DNA from: Aegilops tauschii subsp. strangulata
Taxonomy: Eukaryota > Streptophyta > Magnoliopsida > Poales > Poaceae
Reading direction: 5' to 3'
DNA: 64,000 nt
NCBI RefSeq assembly: GCF_002575655.3
Contig: NC_053036.3
Span: forward strand, 644,884,736 to 644,948,735
Shown: one piece after another, positions 20,561 through 31,879 of the stretch
How positions within the stretch are numbered: position 1 is the first letter of the stretch
How the letters are laid out: the number at the start of each line of letters is the position of its first letter
Made by a program: the position numbers and the translations under genes
Notes under the pieces: model-generated
Database searches by the model: none
Told to the model about the DNA's origin: nothing
Seen by the model: only the letters and a program-made list of their open reading frames with translations

Positions 20561-23500
20561 GTTTATCCTCATTGCTGCACAGAAGAATTATGTCCTTGAT
20601 GCAGCGCTAGGTGATAGACCTATTGCAGGAGTAGATGCAGACGTTATGAACGTTTGGCTAGCTCAATATGATGACTACTTGATAGTTTAGTGCACCATGC
20701 TTGACGGCTTAGAATCGGGACTTCAAAGATGTTTTGAACGTCATAGACCATATGAGATGTTCCAGGAGTTGAAGTTAATATTTCAAGCAAATACCCGAGT
20801 TGAGAGATCTGAAGTCTCCAACAAATTCTATAGCTAAAAGATGGAGGAGAATGGCTCAACTAGTGAGCATGTGCTCAGATTCTCTGGGTACTACAATTGC
20901 TTGAATCAAGTGGGAGTTAATCTTCCAGATAAGATAGTAATTGACAAAGTTCTCTAGTCACTATCACCAAGTTAATAGAACTTCGTGATGAACTATAATA
21001 TGCAAGGGATGATGAAAACAATTCTCAAGCTCTTCGCGATGCTAAAATCGGCGAAGGTAGAAATCAAGAAAAACATCAAGTGTTGATGGTTGACAAGACC
21101 ACTAGTTTCAATAAAAGGGGCAAAGGGAAGAAGGGGAACTTCAAGAAGAACGGCAAGCAAGTTGCTGCTCAAGTGAAGAAGCCCAAGTCTGGACCTAAGC
21201 CTGAGACTAAGTGCTTCTACTGCAAAGGAACTGGTCACTGGAAGCGGAACTACCCCAAGTAATTGGCGGATAAGAAGGATGGCAAAGTGAACAAAGGTAT
21301 ATTTGATATACATGTTATTGATGTATACTTTACTAGTGTTGGAAGTAGTTCCAAGGTTGATATGATCATCATCGCACACTCCCTATACTTTCGGGATTAG
21401 TGTTGAACCTAAATAAATGTTATTTGATGTTTGCGTTGAGCATGAATATGATTTGATCATGTTTATTGCAATACGGTTATTCATTTAAGTTAGAGAATAA
21501 TTGTTGTTCTGTTTACATGAATAAAACCTTCTATGGTCATACACCCAATGAAAATGGTTTGTTGGATCTCGATTGCAGTGATACACATATTCATAATATT
21601 GAAGCCAAAAGATGCAAAGTTAATAATGAAGTGCAACTTATTTGTGACACTGCCGTTTAGTTCATATTGGTGTAAAGCGCATGAAGAAAATCCAAGCTGA
21701 TGGGCTTTTGGAGTCACTTGATTATGAATCAGTTGATGCTTGCGAACCAAGCCTCATGGGCAAGATGACTAAGACTCCGTTCTCCGGAACAATGGAGCGA
21801 GTAACAGACTTGTTGGAAATAATACATACTGATGTATGCAGTCCGATGAGTGTTGAGACCCGCGGCAGGTATCGTTATTTTCTGACCTTCACACATGATT
21901 TGAGCAGATATAGGTATATCTACTTGATGAAACATAAATCTGAAACATTTGAAAAGTTCAAATAATTTCAGAGTGAAGTGGAAAATCATCGTAACAAGAA
22001 AATAAAGTTTCTACGATCAGATTGTGGAGGAAAATATTTGAGTTACGAGTTTGGTCTTCATTTGAAACAATGCGGAATAGTTTCGCAACTCACGCCACCT
22101 GGAACACCACAGCATAATGGTGTGTCCGAACATCGTAACCGTACTTTATTAGATATGGTGCAATCTATGATGTCTCTTACCGATTTACCACTATCGTTTT
22201 GGGTTTATGCATTAGAGACAGATGCATTCACGTTAAATAGGGCATCATCTAAATCCGTTGAGACGACACTATATGAACTGTGGTTTGGTAAGAAACCAAA
22301 GTTGTCGTTTTTTAAAGTTTGGAGTTGCAATGCTTATGTGAAAAGGTTTCAACCTGATAAGCTCGAACCCAAATCGGAGAAATGCGTCTTCATAGGATAC
22401 CCAAAGGAGATTGTTGGGTACACCTTCTAATCACAGATCCAAAGGCAAAATATTCGTTGGTAAGAATGGATCCTTTCTAGAGAAGGAGTTTCTCTCGAAA
22501 GAAGTGAGTGGGAGGAAAGTGGAACTTGATGAGGTAATTGTACCTTCTCCCGAATTGGAAAATAGCTCATCACAGAAATCAGTTCTAGTGATGCCTACAC
22601 CAATTAGTGAGGAAGATTAATGATGATGATCATGAAACTTCAGATCAAGTTACTACCGAACCTCGTAGATCAACCAGAGTACGGTCCGCACCAGAGTGGT
22701 ACGGTAATCCTGTTCTGGAGGTCATGTTACTTGACCATGACAAACCTACGGACTATGAGGAAGCGATGATGAGCCTAGATTCCGTAAAATGGTTTAAGGC
22801 CATGAAATCTGAGATGGGATCCATGTATGAGAACAAAGTATGGACTTTGGTTGACTTGCCCGATGATCGGCAAGCCTTTGAGAATAAATGGATCCACAAG
22901 AGGAAGACGGACGCTGATAGTAGTGTTACTATCTACAAAGCTCGAATTGTCGCAAAATGTTTTCGACAATTTCAAGGTGTTGACTACGATGAGAGTTTCT
23001 CACTCGTATCGATGCTTAAAAGTCTGTCAGAATCATGTTAGCAGTTGCCGCATTTTATGAAATCTGGCAAATGGATGTCAAAACTGCATTCCTTAATGGA
23101 TTTCTTAAAGAAGAGTTGTATATGATACAACCAGAAGGTTTTGTCGATCCTAAAGGTGCTAACAAAATGTGCAAGCTCCAGCGATCCATCTATGGACTGG
23201 TGCAAGCATCTCAGAGTTGGAATATACGCTTTGATGAGTTGATCAAAGCATATAGTTTTATACAGACTTGCGGTGAAGCCTGTATTTACAAGAAAGTGAG
23301 TGGAAGCACTACAGCATTTCTGATAAGTATATATGAATGACATATTGTTGATCGTAAATAATGTAGAATTTTCTGAAAAGTATAAAGGAGTTTTTGAAAG
23401 GAGTTTTTTCAAAGAAAGACCTCGGTGAAGCTGCTTACATATTGAGCATCAAGATCTATAGAGATAGATCAAGACGCTTGATAAGTTTCTTTAATGAGTA

Positions 23501-24050
23501 CATACCTTGACAACATTTTGAAGTAGTTCAAAATGGAACAGTCAAAGAAAGAGTTCTTGCCTGTGTTACAAGGTGTGAAATTGAGTAAGACTCAAAACCC
23601 GACCACGACAGAAGATACAAAGAGAATGAAAGTCATTCCCTATGCCTCAGCCATAGGTTCTATAAAGTATGCCATGTTGTGTACCAGATCTATTGTATAC
23701 CCTAATCTGAGTTTAGCAAGGAAGTACAATAGTGACCTAGGAGTAGATCATTGGACAGCGGTCAAAATTATCCTTAGTGGAATAAGGATATGTTTCTCGA
23801 TTATGGAGGTGACAAAAGGTTCATCGTAAAGGGTTATGTTGATGCAAGTTTTGACACTGATCCAGATGACTCTAAGTCTCAATCTGGATACATATTGAAA
23901 GTGGGAGCAATTAGCTAGAGTAGCTCCGTGCAGAGCATTGTTGACATAGAAATTTGCAAAATACATACGGATCTGAATGTGGCAGACCCGTTGACTAAAC
24001 TTTTCTCACAAGCAAAACATGATCACACCTTAGTACTCTTTGGGTGTTAA
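20560..24050 (+). pseudogene. Copia gag-pol remains
   Basis: In order: gag fragments (about 20560-21000), a CCHC zinc knuckle at 21211-21252 (CFYCKGTGHWKRNY, its last Cys replaced by Tyr), integrase (21790-22430; HTDVCSPMSVETRGRYRYF, then TPPGTPQHNGVSEHRN), reverse transcriptase (22750-23400; [32 protein letters not shown]), and an RNase H/C-terminal remnant to 24050 (GYVDASFDTDPDDS). At the RT active site the usual YVDD reads YMND, in a frame broken by a shift near 23330. There are stops in every domain. Inactive. Confidence 0.88.
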
Positions 24051-24202
24051 TCACATAGCGATGTGAACTAGATTATTGACTCTAGTAAACCCTTTGGGTG
24101 TTGGTCACATGACGATGTGAACTATGGGTGTTAATCACATGGTGATGTGAACTATTGGTGTTAAATCACATGGCGATGTAAACTAGATTATTGACTCTAG
24201 TG

Positions 24203-24214
24203 CAAGTGGGAGAC
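24203..24214 (+). promoter_or_regulatory. Polypurine tract
   Basis: CAAGTGGGAGAC directly before the 3' LTR start (TGAAGGAAATATG at 24215). Confidence 0.75.
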
Positions 24215-25944
24215 TGAAGGAAATATGTCCTAGAGGCAATAATAAAGTTATTATTTATTTCCTTATTTCATGATAAATGTTTATTATTCATGCTAGAATT
24301 GTATTAATCGGAAACTTAGTACATGTGTGAATACATAGACAAACAGAGTGTCACTAGTATGCCTCTACTTGACTAGCTCGTTGAATCAAAGATAGTTAAG
24401 TTTCCTAGCCATAGACATGAGTTGTCATTTGATTAACGGGATCACATCATTAGAGAATGATGTGATTGACTTGACCCATTCCGTTAGCTTAGCATTTGAT
24501 CGTTTAGTATATTGCTATTGCTTTCTTCATGACTTATACATGTTCGTATGACTATGAGATTATGCAACTCCCGAATACCGGAGGAACACTTTGTGTGCTA
24601 CCAAACGTCACAACATAACTGGGTGATTATAAAGGTGCTCTACAGGTGTCTCCGATGGTACTTGTTGAGTTGGCATAGATCGAGATTAGAATTTGTCACT
24701 CTGATTGTCGGAGAGGTATCTCTGGGCCCTCTCGGTGATGCACATCACTATAAGCCTTGCAAGCATTGTAACTAATGAGTTAGTTGCGGAATGATGTATT
24801 ACGGAACGAGTAAAGAGACTTGCCGGTAACGAGATTGAACTAGGTATTGAGATACCGACGATCGAATCTTGAGCAAGTAACATACCGATGACAAAGGGAA
24901 CAACGTATGTTGTTATGCGGTTTGACCGATAAAGATCTTCGTAGAATATGTAGGAGTCAATATGAGCATCCGGGTTCCTCTATTGGTTATTGACCGGAGA
25001 CGTGTCTCGGTCATGTCTACATAGTTTTCGAACCTGTAGGATCCGCATGCTTAACGTTCGGTGACGATTTGTATTACGAGTTTATGTGTTTTGATGTACT
25101 GAAGGTGGTTCGGAGTCCCGGATGAGATCGGGGACATGACGAGGAGTCTCGAAATGGTCAAGACGTAAAGATCGATATATTGGACGACTATATTCGGACA
25201 TCAGAAAGGTTCCGAGTGATTCAGATATTTTTCGGAGTACCGAAGAGTTACGGGAATTTGTATTGGGCCTTAATGGGCCATACGGGAAAGGAGAGAAAGG
25301 CCCGAAAGGGTGGCCACACCCCTCCCCATGGACTGGTCCGAATTGGACTAGGGAGGGGGGCGCCCCCTTCCTTCCTTCTTCTTCTCCCTTCGCTTTTTCC
25401 TTTGCCATGTGGGAGGCGGAATCCTACTAGGAAGTAGGACTAGGGAGTCCTAGTAGGACTCCACACTTGGGCGCGCCCTATGAGGGCCGGCCTCCTCCTC
25501 CCTCCATCCTTTATATACGTGGCCAGGGGGTACCCCATAGACACAACAATTGATCATTGATCTTTTAGCCGTGTGCGGTGCCCCCTCCACCATAATCCAC
25601 CTCGGTCATATCGCAGCGGGGCTTAGGCGAAGCCCCGCGTCGGTAGCATCATCATCACCGTCATCACGCCATCGTGCTGACGGAACTCTCCCTCGAAGCT
25701 CTGCTGGATCAGAGTTCGTGGGACGTCATTGAGTTGAACGTGTGCTGAACTCGGAAGTGCCGTGCGTTCGGTACTTGGATCGGTCGGATCGTGAAGACGT
25801 ACGACTACATCAACAGCGTTGTTCTAACGCTTCCGCTTTCGGTCTACGAGGGTACGTGGACACACTCTCCTCTCTCGTTGTTATGCATCACCATGATCTT
25901 GCGTGTTCGTAGGAATTTTTTTGAAATTACTACGTTCCCCAACA
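24215..25944 (+). repeat. 3' LTR (complete, 1730 bp)
   Basis: Starts TGAAGGAAATATGTCCTAG, ends ACGTTCCCCAACA. LTR TATA (CTTTATATAC) at 25510-25519. Confidence 0.92.
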
Positions 25945-26230
25945 ATGAGGAATTAGAAGAAATGCACCTTAGATTCTAGGATTTTATCAAAAAACAAAAA
26001 CACCTTATATAAAGGAACAGATGGAGCATATGACAACAAATCAACATTATATATGACAGCAAATCAACATCAACATCATCATCATCATCTAGACAAGCAC
26101 AAACATAAAGCCCAAAGTTGTCAAGATCATCGTCATCATCTAAACAAGCATAGAGGTCATTTAACTGAGACACAACTCAAGTCATACAAGCGTCATATTA
26201 ACAAGTCATAAAAAGCATAACAATGTGATC
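25945..26230. other. Spacer with CAT/CATCAT repeats
   Basis: AT-rich; contains a short (CAT)n run near 26070. On the minus strand a small frame is Asp-rich. Nothing recognised. Confidence 0.4.
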
Positions 26231-26234
26231 CTTA

Positions 26235-29200
26235 AATTCCCCCTTGGGGCGCTGAGGGGGCCAACTACTTTGCCAACGGTAGGGGCCTATGGCAAGGTGA
26301 CCCTATTTATCCACTTCTCTTTAACTTTGTCGCATACGCCCTCTCATGCATCTTATCCCATGCGGCCTTGGTGGGCCACATTGCTCATGTAGTCTCCCAT
26401 CTTATCCTAGAAGGGATCACTCACCTTTAGTATGCTGACGACAATATCATTATGGTGGAATTCAATGACGTTTGCATTGCTAACCTAAAATTTATCCTCC
26501 TCTGCTTCGAGGCCCTCTCGGGGCTCAAAATTAACTTCTCAAAGAGTGAGGTCATTTTGACGGGCACTTCTGAGTCGAGGCTCCGAGGGTTCCCATCACT
26601 CCGTTTAAAGTGGGCTCCTTCCCCTTAGATGGATTTCCCATCACTCTGTATAGGCTGTGTGCTAAGGAATTTGCTCCTACTGTGGCTAAGGTTGTTGACC
26701 GTGTCATGCCATGGCGTGGTAAGTATAATACTAATGCTGGCAATGTGTGTCTCATCAATGCGTGTATTTTCTCTCTGCCTATGTTTACTATGGGTTTTAT
26801 CGCCTTTCAGAGGGGATGCGTGGTGTTTTTGACAGACATAGAGGGGAGTTTTATTGGAATGTTGTGGACAACCGACGCAAATACCGGCTGGTGAAATGGA
26901 AGATCATCTGTAGGCCCAAAAAATTTGGGGGATTGGGCATTTTGAATACCTCCGTGATAAACAAATGTCTTATTATCAAGTGGTGGTGGAAAATTCTTAC
27001 CTCTGGGCCTGGGCCTCTTTGGTTCTCTCTTCTCAAAGCTAAATACTTTCCGCATTAGCGCCCTTTTTGCCTCCGCCTCGGGTGGTTCTCAGTTAATTTG
27101 CGCATGATCTACTCAAAGTGTGCGATGATTTCAAGGCTCATGTGAAGTTTGTGGTGGGTAATGGTGGTTCTACACGCTTCTCGTTAGACTGGTGGTGTGG
27201 GGATTCCACTTTGGTAGTTGCCTTTATGGTGTTATTTTTGTATTGTTCTTCTCTGACGATCGCAATCCCTGAGCTCTCCCACGCTAGCTTGGACCAGAGT
27301 TTCAGGAGATCCCTCTCTCCTGAAGAGTTGGGCGACTGGCACCGCCTCGCTGCCATGTTCCATGTTCTCTCATAGGAGGATGATTTTGTTACTTGGCCAT
27401 ATTCCTACTCTGTTGGGTTTTCAGTAAAATCTTTATGTTCGAGGCTGATCTCGGGCTCTACTACATCTAAATTCAAGCATGTGTGGCAAGCTGAGATCTG
27501 ATACGTCTCCAACGTATCTATAATTTTTGATTGCTCCATGCTATATTATCTCCTGTTTTGGACATTATTGGACTTTATTATTCACTTTTATATTATTTTT
27601 GGGACTAACCTATTAACCGGAGGCCCAGCCCAGAATTGCTGTTTATTGCCTATTTCAGAGTTTCGCAGAAAAAGAATATCAAACGGAGTCCAAACGGAAT
27701 GAAACCTTCGGGAGCGTGATTTTTGGAACGAACAAGATCCAGGAGACTTGGACCCTACGTAAGAGAAGCTTCTAGGAGGCCACGAGGTAGGGGGCGCGCC
27801 TACCCCCCAGAGCGCGCCCTCCACCCTCGTGGGCCCCCTGTTGCTCCACCGACGTACTCCTTCCTCCTATATATACCTACGTACCCCCAAACGATCAGAA
27901 CAGGAGCCAAAAACCTAATTCCACCGCCGCAACCTTCTGTACCCACGAGATCCCATCTTGGGGCCTGTTCCGGAGCTCCGCCGGAGGGGGCATCCATCAC
28001 GGAGGGCTTCTACATCAACACCATAGCCTCTCCGATGAAGTGTGAGTAGTTTACCTCAAAACTTCGGGTCCATAGTTAGTAGCTAGATGGCTTCTTCTCT
28101 CTTTTTGGATCTCAATACATTGTTCTCCCCCTCTCTCGTGGAGATCTATTCGATGTAATCTTCTTTTTGCGGTGTGTTTGTTGAGACCGATGAATTGTGA
28201 GTTTATGATCAAGATTATCTATGAACAATATTTGAATCTTCTCTGAATTCTTTTATGTATGATTGGTTATCTTTGCAAGTCTCTTCGAATTATCAGTTTG
28301 GTTTGGCCTACTAGATTGATCTTTCTTGCAATGGGAGAAGTGCTTAGCTTTGGGTTCAATTTTGCGGTGTCCTTTCCCAGTGACAGTAGGGGCAGCAAGG
28401 CACGTATTGCATTGTTGCCATCGAGGATAAAAAGATGGGGTTTTTATCATATTGCATGCTGGATAGCGGTCGATGAGTGGAGTAATAGTAGTAGATGCAG
28501 GCAGGAGTCGGTCTACTTGTTTCGGACGTGATGCCTATATACATGATCATACCTAGATATTCTCATAACTATGCTCAGTTCTGTCAATTGCTCAACAGTA
28601 ATTCGTTCACCCACCGTAAAATACTTATGCTCTTGAGAGAAGCCACTAGTGAAACCTATGGCCCCCGGGTCTATCTTCATCATAATAATCTTCCAACACT
28701 TATTTATTTCCTTAGCTTTTTACTTTGCTTTTATTTTACTTTGCATCTTATCATAAAAATACCAAAAATATTATCCTATCATATCTATCAGATCTCACTC
28801 TCGTAAGTGACCGTGAAGGGATTGACAACCACTTATCGCGTTGGATGCGAGGATTTATTTGTTTTGTGTAGGTACGAGGGACTCGCGCGTAGCCTCCTAC
28901 TGGATTGATACCTTGGTTCTCAAAAACTGAGGGAAATACTTACACTACTTTGCTGCATCACCCTTTCCTCTTCAAGGGAAAACCAACGCAGTGCTCAAGA
29001 GGTAGCAAGATCCCCCCCCCCCCCCTAAGATTAAGATTTTCGTGTGGCAAGCTATTAGGGGTTGGTTTCCTGCGACTGATCAAATTTGCAAGCGGAATGG
29101 GCTTGGTTCTAACCTTGTGCCCTTTGTGCAGCCTTTGAGGACTCGAATCATATATTTTTTGGTTGTGTTCTGGCCAAGTTAGCCTGGTGCTGCATCGGTC

Positions 29201-29500
29201 TTGGATGGGTGTTTCTTGGGCCCCCAATTCCTTTGTCGAGCTCCGTTCGTTATCGAATGGGCTGCAGGGGCAAAACAAACGCATGTTCAGGGTTGGGTTC
29301 TTTGCATTATATTGGGCGATTTGGACTACTATAAACAAATTTACCATCGAACATGTTTTCACTGACAGACCGGTTGCTTGCTTGTTTAAAATGTGCATCT
29401 TCTTGCAGCAGTGGAAATTATTGACTAAGGATATCAATGGGGACGCAATGGAGGTGCTCATTTTCAGAGTTCGGGCTTCTGCTTCTTCTTTGTCTAAGTA
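26235..29500 (+). pseudogene. LINE RT/zf-RVT remains
   Basis: RT motifs: GRGLWQGDPIYPLLFNF near 26280, and YADD near 26435, directly preceded by a TAG where a Gln codon (CAG) is expected. Then LSGLKINFSKSEV, a frame change near 26620, the block KWKIICRPKKFGGLGILNT near 26900, and LLKAKYFPH. The zf-RVT part continues after the solo LTR. Several stops and shifts, so it is dead. Confidence 0.82.
27499..29007 (+). mobile_element. Solo LTR-like element (1509 bp) with 5-bp target duplication
   Basis: Starts TGATACGTCTCCAACGTATC and ends CTCAAGAGGTAGCA, so it has TG...CA ends. AGATC stands on both sides (27494-27498 and 29008-29012). It holds a TATA (TATATATACC near 27870) and no coding region. I know this as a very common Triticeae dispersed repeat, but cannot place it in a named family with certainty. 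The perfect duplication means a complete insertion reduced to one LTR. Confidence 0.85.
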
Positions 29501-29745
29501 AGACAGTGACGCCCAGACACAATTGCCGTTGTGAGACACGTAGGTTGATGTAGGTTGTTAGCATGCACGCCTTCTTTTGGTTTGTTTGTGTTGGCCTGCG
29601 TGCCATGAACTATCCAGGCCTGCGTGCCTTTCCTGTTGGTTTTTCGGTACTTTGGGTGCTTCTCTGTCGTTTGTTTGGTTGCGTGTTCTTTTTCAGAATC
29701 ACATCCTTGCAAAGTCGGGTGTCGTATGCCTTTTCTCTAAAAAAA

Positions 29746-30128
29746 CACACTCAAGTCATAATCCTGCTAGCACAGAACATATATGGCTGCCTTGTGGTAA
29801 TGGTTTTGCTGTCACACTTGTATAAATAAAGTGGGCATAGACATGACCTTAAGTGAACCATTTTCCAGGGAGCTAAACTATAGATTGTCATCTTTTGAGA
29901 TCATGGCATTTTAAACCTTGTGCAATAGGTATTTTAAACCGTTTGTGATAACCCAATCTACACAGTTCAAAGGATATTTTGTTTTGAATTTAGATCCCAC
30001 AAAAAAGCACATGTGGAACATCCTCCCATCCTTGATCCAATTGTAAGTCCCACAAAAACTTTTTAATATGGACAAAGTGAGGGACATGCATTGCATCACG
30101 CGTCATTAGTAGGGACAATCAGAAGTAA
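29746..30128. other. Non-coding spacer
   Basis: AT-rich, nothing recognised. Confidence 0.5.
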
Positions 30129-30162
30129 ACTTTGCAAGGATGTGATTCTGAAAAAGAACACG
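30129..30162 (-). repeat. 34-bp inverted copy of the LINE 3' end
   Basis: Exactly the reverse complement of 29682-29715, inside the 3' UTR of the second LINE. It marks a short LINE 3' fragment in the opposite orientation, about 410 bases away. Confidence 0.9.
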
Positions 30163-30239
30163 TAGACTGATTGAGACCAGGAAAGTGTAGACAAACAGTA
30201 CGCGCGCCCCAAGGACGAACTTACCAATCAAGCTGCTAA

Positions 30240-30600
30240 CCGGAGTGCTCAACACGGCGTGGAAAAAAGGATTACTCCAGCCCACACGATCCCAAGACCC
30301 AAGACCCAAGTCTCGTCTGTCCAGCTCAACATCAAAGCTACTGACCAGGGTGCCCAACACCGCGTGGAAAAAAGGATTACTCCCGCCCACACGCTCCCAA
30401 GACCCGAGCATCCTCTTCCCAGCCTGGAGAAGAAGGCAACGATGACTCGGGACAGAAGACTTGCGATTTAGACTCGAGTGGTGCTGTGGTGGTGAACCAC
30501 ATGGCCAACTGGTGGCGGGGCTGCCGACCACGGCGAGGAGAAAAGGAGTACTCCAGCCCACACGCTCTCGCGTCTCGTCTACTCCAGTCAATGTCACGAA
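30240..30600. repeat. Three imperfect direct repeats
   Basis: Units share CGTGGAAAAAAGGATTACTC and CCCACACGCTCCCAAGAC-type words, starting near 30245, 30350 and 30520 (spacings about 105 and 171). On the minus strand a 173-residue frame (30106-30627) runs through all three and shows them as repeats like SNPFFHAVL. Confidence 0.7.
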
Positions 30601-30620
30601 GAAGCATCTTATGTGCGTCC

Positions 30621-30852
30621 AAACCATTGTTTTAAGTAGCTGGTTATGTTAAATAGCGACGGTCCTTTCAATAAACTATAGCGGGGCTCTGCTGTCAAAA
30701 AAATAAAAGCTATAGCAGGGCTATAGTATGCTATTTAAAAACTTTTTCAAGCAATTATACATGAATTCTATAGCCTATTATTTAACGGCACCCTGCTCAA
30801 ACGGCTATTGCGGGGTTATAGATAGGCCCGCAATTTAAGAACTTTGGTTCAA
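30621..30852. mobile_element. MITE-like element with imperfect inverted ends
   Basis: Ends CCATTGTTTTAAGTAGC and TTTAAGAACTTTGG are imperfect inverted repeats. The interior has repeated CTATAGC(A/G)GGG words. CAAAC-like sequence flanks both sides. Superfamily not certain. Confidence 0.5.
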
Positions 30853-30966
30853 ACTAGTACATCTTGTCCGATTGGGCTAATAAACCAAGGACAATTTGCC
30901 AAAGCGCTGATGTGAGGGATGTAAAAAAAACATGTATTTTGATCGAGAGAAGGCAATACATCATAG

Positions 30967-31040
30967 GTTCCCGAAAATATCCATGTAGCCTTTGATTGAT
31001 GACCTCCACCAGCTATAGCATAATGAATATTTTCGGGAAC
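30967..31040. repeat. 14-bp perfect inverted repeat (hairpin)
   Basis: GTTCCCGAAAATAT at 30967-30980 and its exact reverse complement at 31027-31040, with 46 bases between. Confidence 0.8.
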
Positions 31041-31805
31041 TGGTTGGTCGAGCAACAAATTGGAGATGGCTGCATGAGCTATATATGTTCTACCGGTTTG
31101 GATGGTGGTCTACTATTGAGTCATATAATAATCATATTAGCTGCCAATAGTGCCCTTGTGGGTTTAGTCACTTTGTATAATAACTTGTTCGCCCCCAAAA
31201 AACAAAAGTATAATAACTCATTGCTACATAACTTTAACGAAGATGGTTGTGTGCATCATCTGATGCAGAGGCCGAGGGGTTTAACCTCCTTTTTGAAAGA
31301 AAAAAACTATAATCAGTACCACAAGCTAGCTAATTCAAACTATGCCAGGTTGCTCCTACTTATCATCACAACAAGCAAAACATATGCTCATTGAGAAAAT
31401 TTGCATCCTAATCATACCGTTAAATGAAGATTTCCTATGAGATTATCGATTTTTTATCCCACGCAATAAATAGAGTTACAGTCGTCATGATGCCATGCAA
31501 AAGTAATTATGTATTTCTACTTCAAAATTTACAGACCTCTACGGATGACTTGTGCATGGGTGTGTTTTTCCATCAGATTTTGGTATCTTTCATGTTTTGT
31601 GCACATGTGTTACATCAACATGCAAGTAAATTTTTCTTTTGTAACTTTCAAGTAGGTCTACAGTGCTAAAAAAACTACCTTTTTAGTATCTAGCTAATGT
31701 TATAATCGAAGTCCACAAAATTAAGATCATGAAACTTACTCGATCAGGTCAACTCCCATAAGAAGTCAAGTGTAGTGTAGCCTCTTCACCTTCAGCTTTT
31801 TTCTC
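31041..31805. other. Upstream region of the receptor kinase gene
   Basis: AT-rich, no gene or recognised element. Likely promoter of the gene starting at 31880. Confidence 0.5.
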
Positions 31806-31815
31806 TATTTATAAC
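31806..31815 (+). promoter_or_regulatory. TATA box of the LRR receptor kinase gene
   Basis: TATTTATAAC, 65-74 bases before the start codon at 31880. Confidence 0.45.
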
Positions 31816-31879
31816 ATCCCTTGTATCCTGGCTAGAGGGTCATGCATGCCACATCTAAGTAGCGCCCCAATTTGTTCTC

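Larger units (their letters stand above)
17776..25944 (+). mobile_element. Copia LTR retrotransposon, 5' LTR truncated
   Basis: An element with two recognisable LTRs, a primer-binding site, gag-pol remains and a polypurine tract. It is related to, but distinct from, the Angela-type LTR at the left edge of the window. The 5' LTR lacks its first 278 bases, so no target duplication can be read. The coding region is broken by many stops and shifts, so it is non-autonomous. Confidence 0.92.
26235..29745 (+). mobile_element. Second LINE, degenerate, split by a solo LTR
   Basis: The 3' part of a LINE in two pieces, 26235-27498 and 29013 to about 29745, with a retrotransposon LTR between. The second piece resumes the zf-RVT region (KIKIFVWQAIRGWFP) where the first stops (KHVWQAEI). 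The 3' UTR ends in a short A-run near 29739. Confidence 0.85.
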
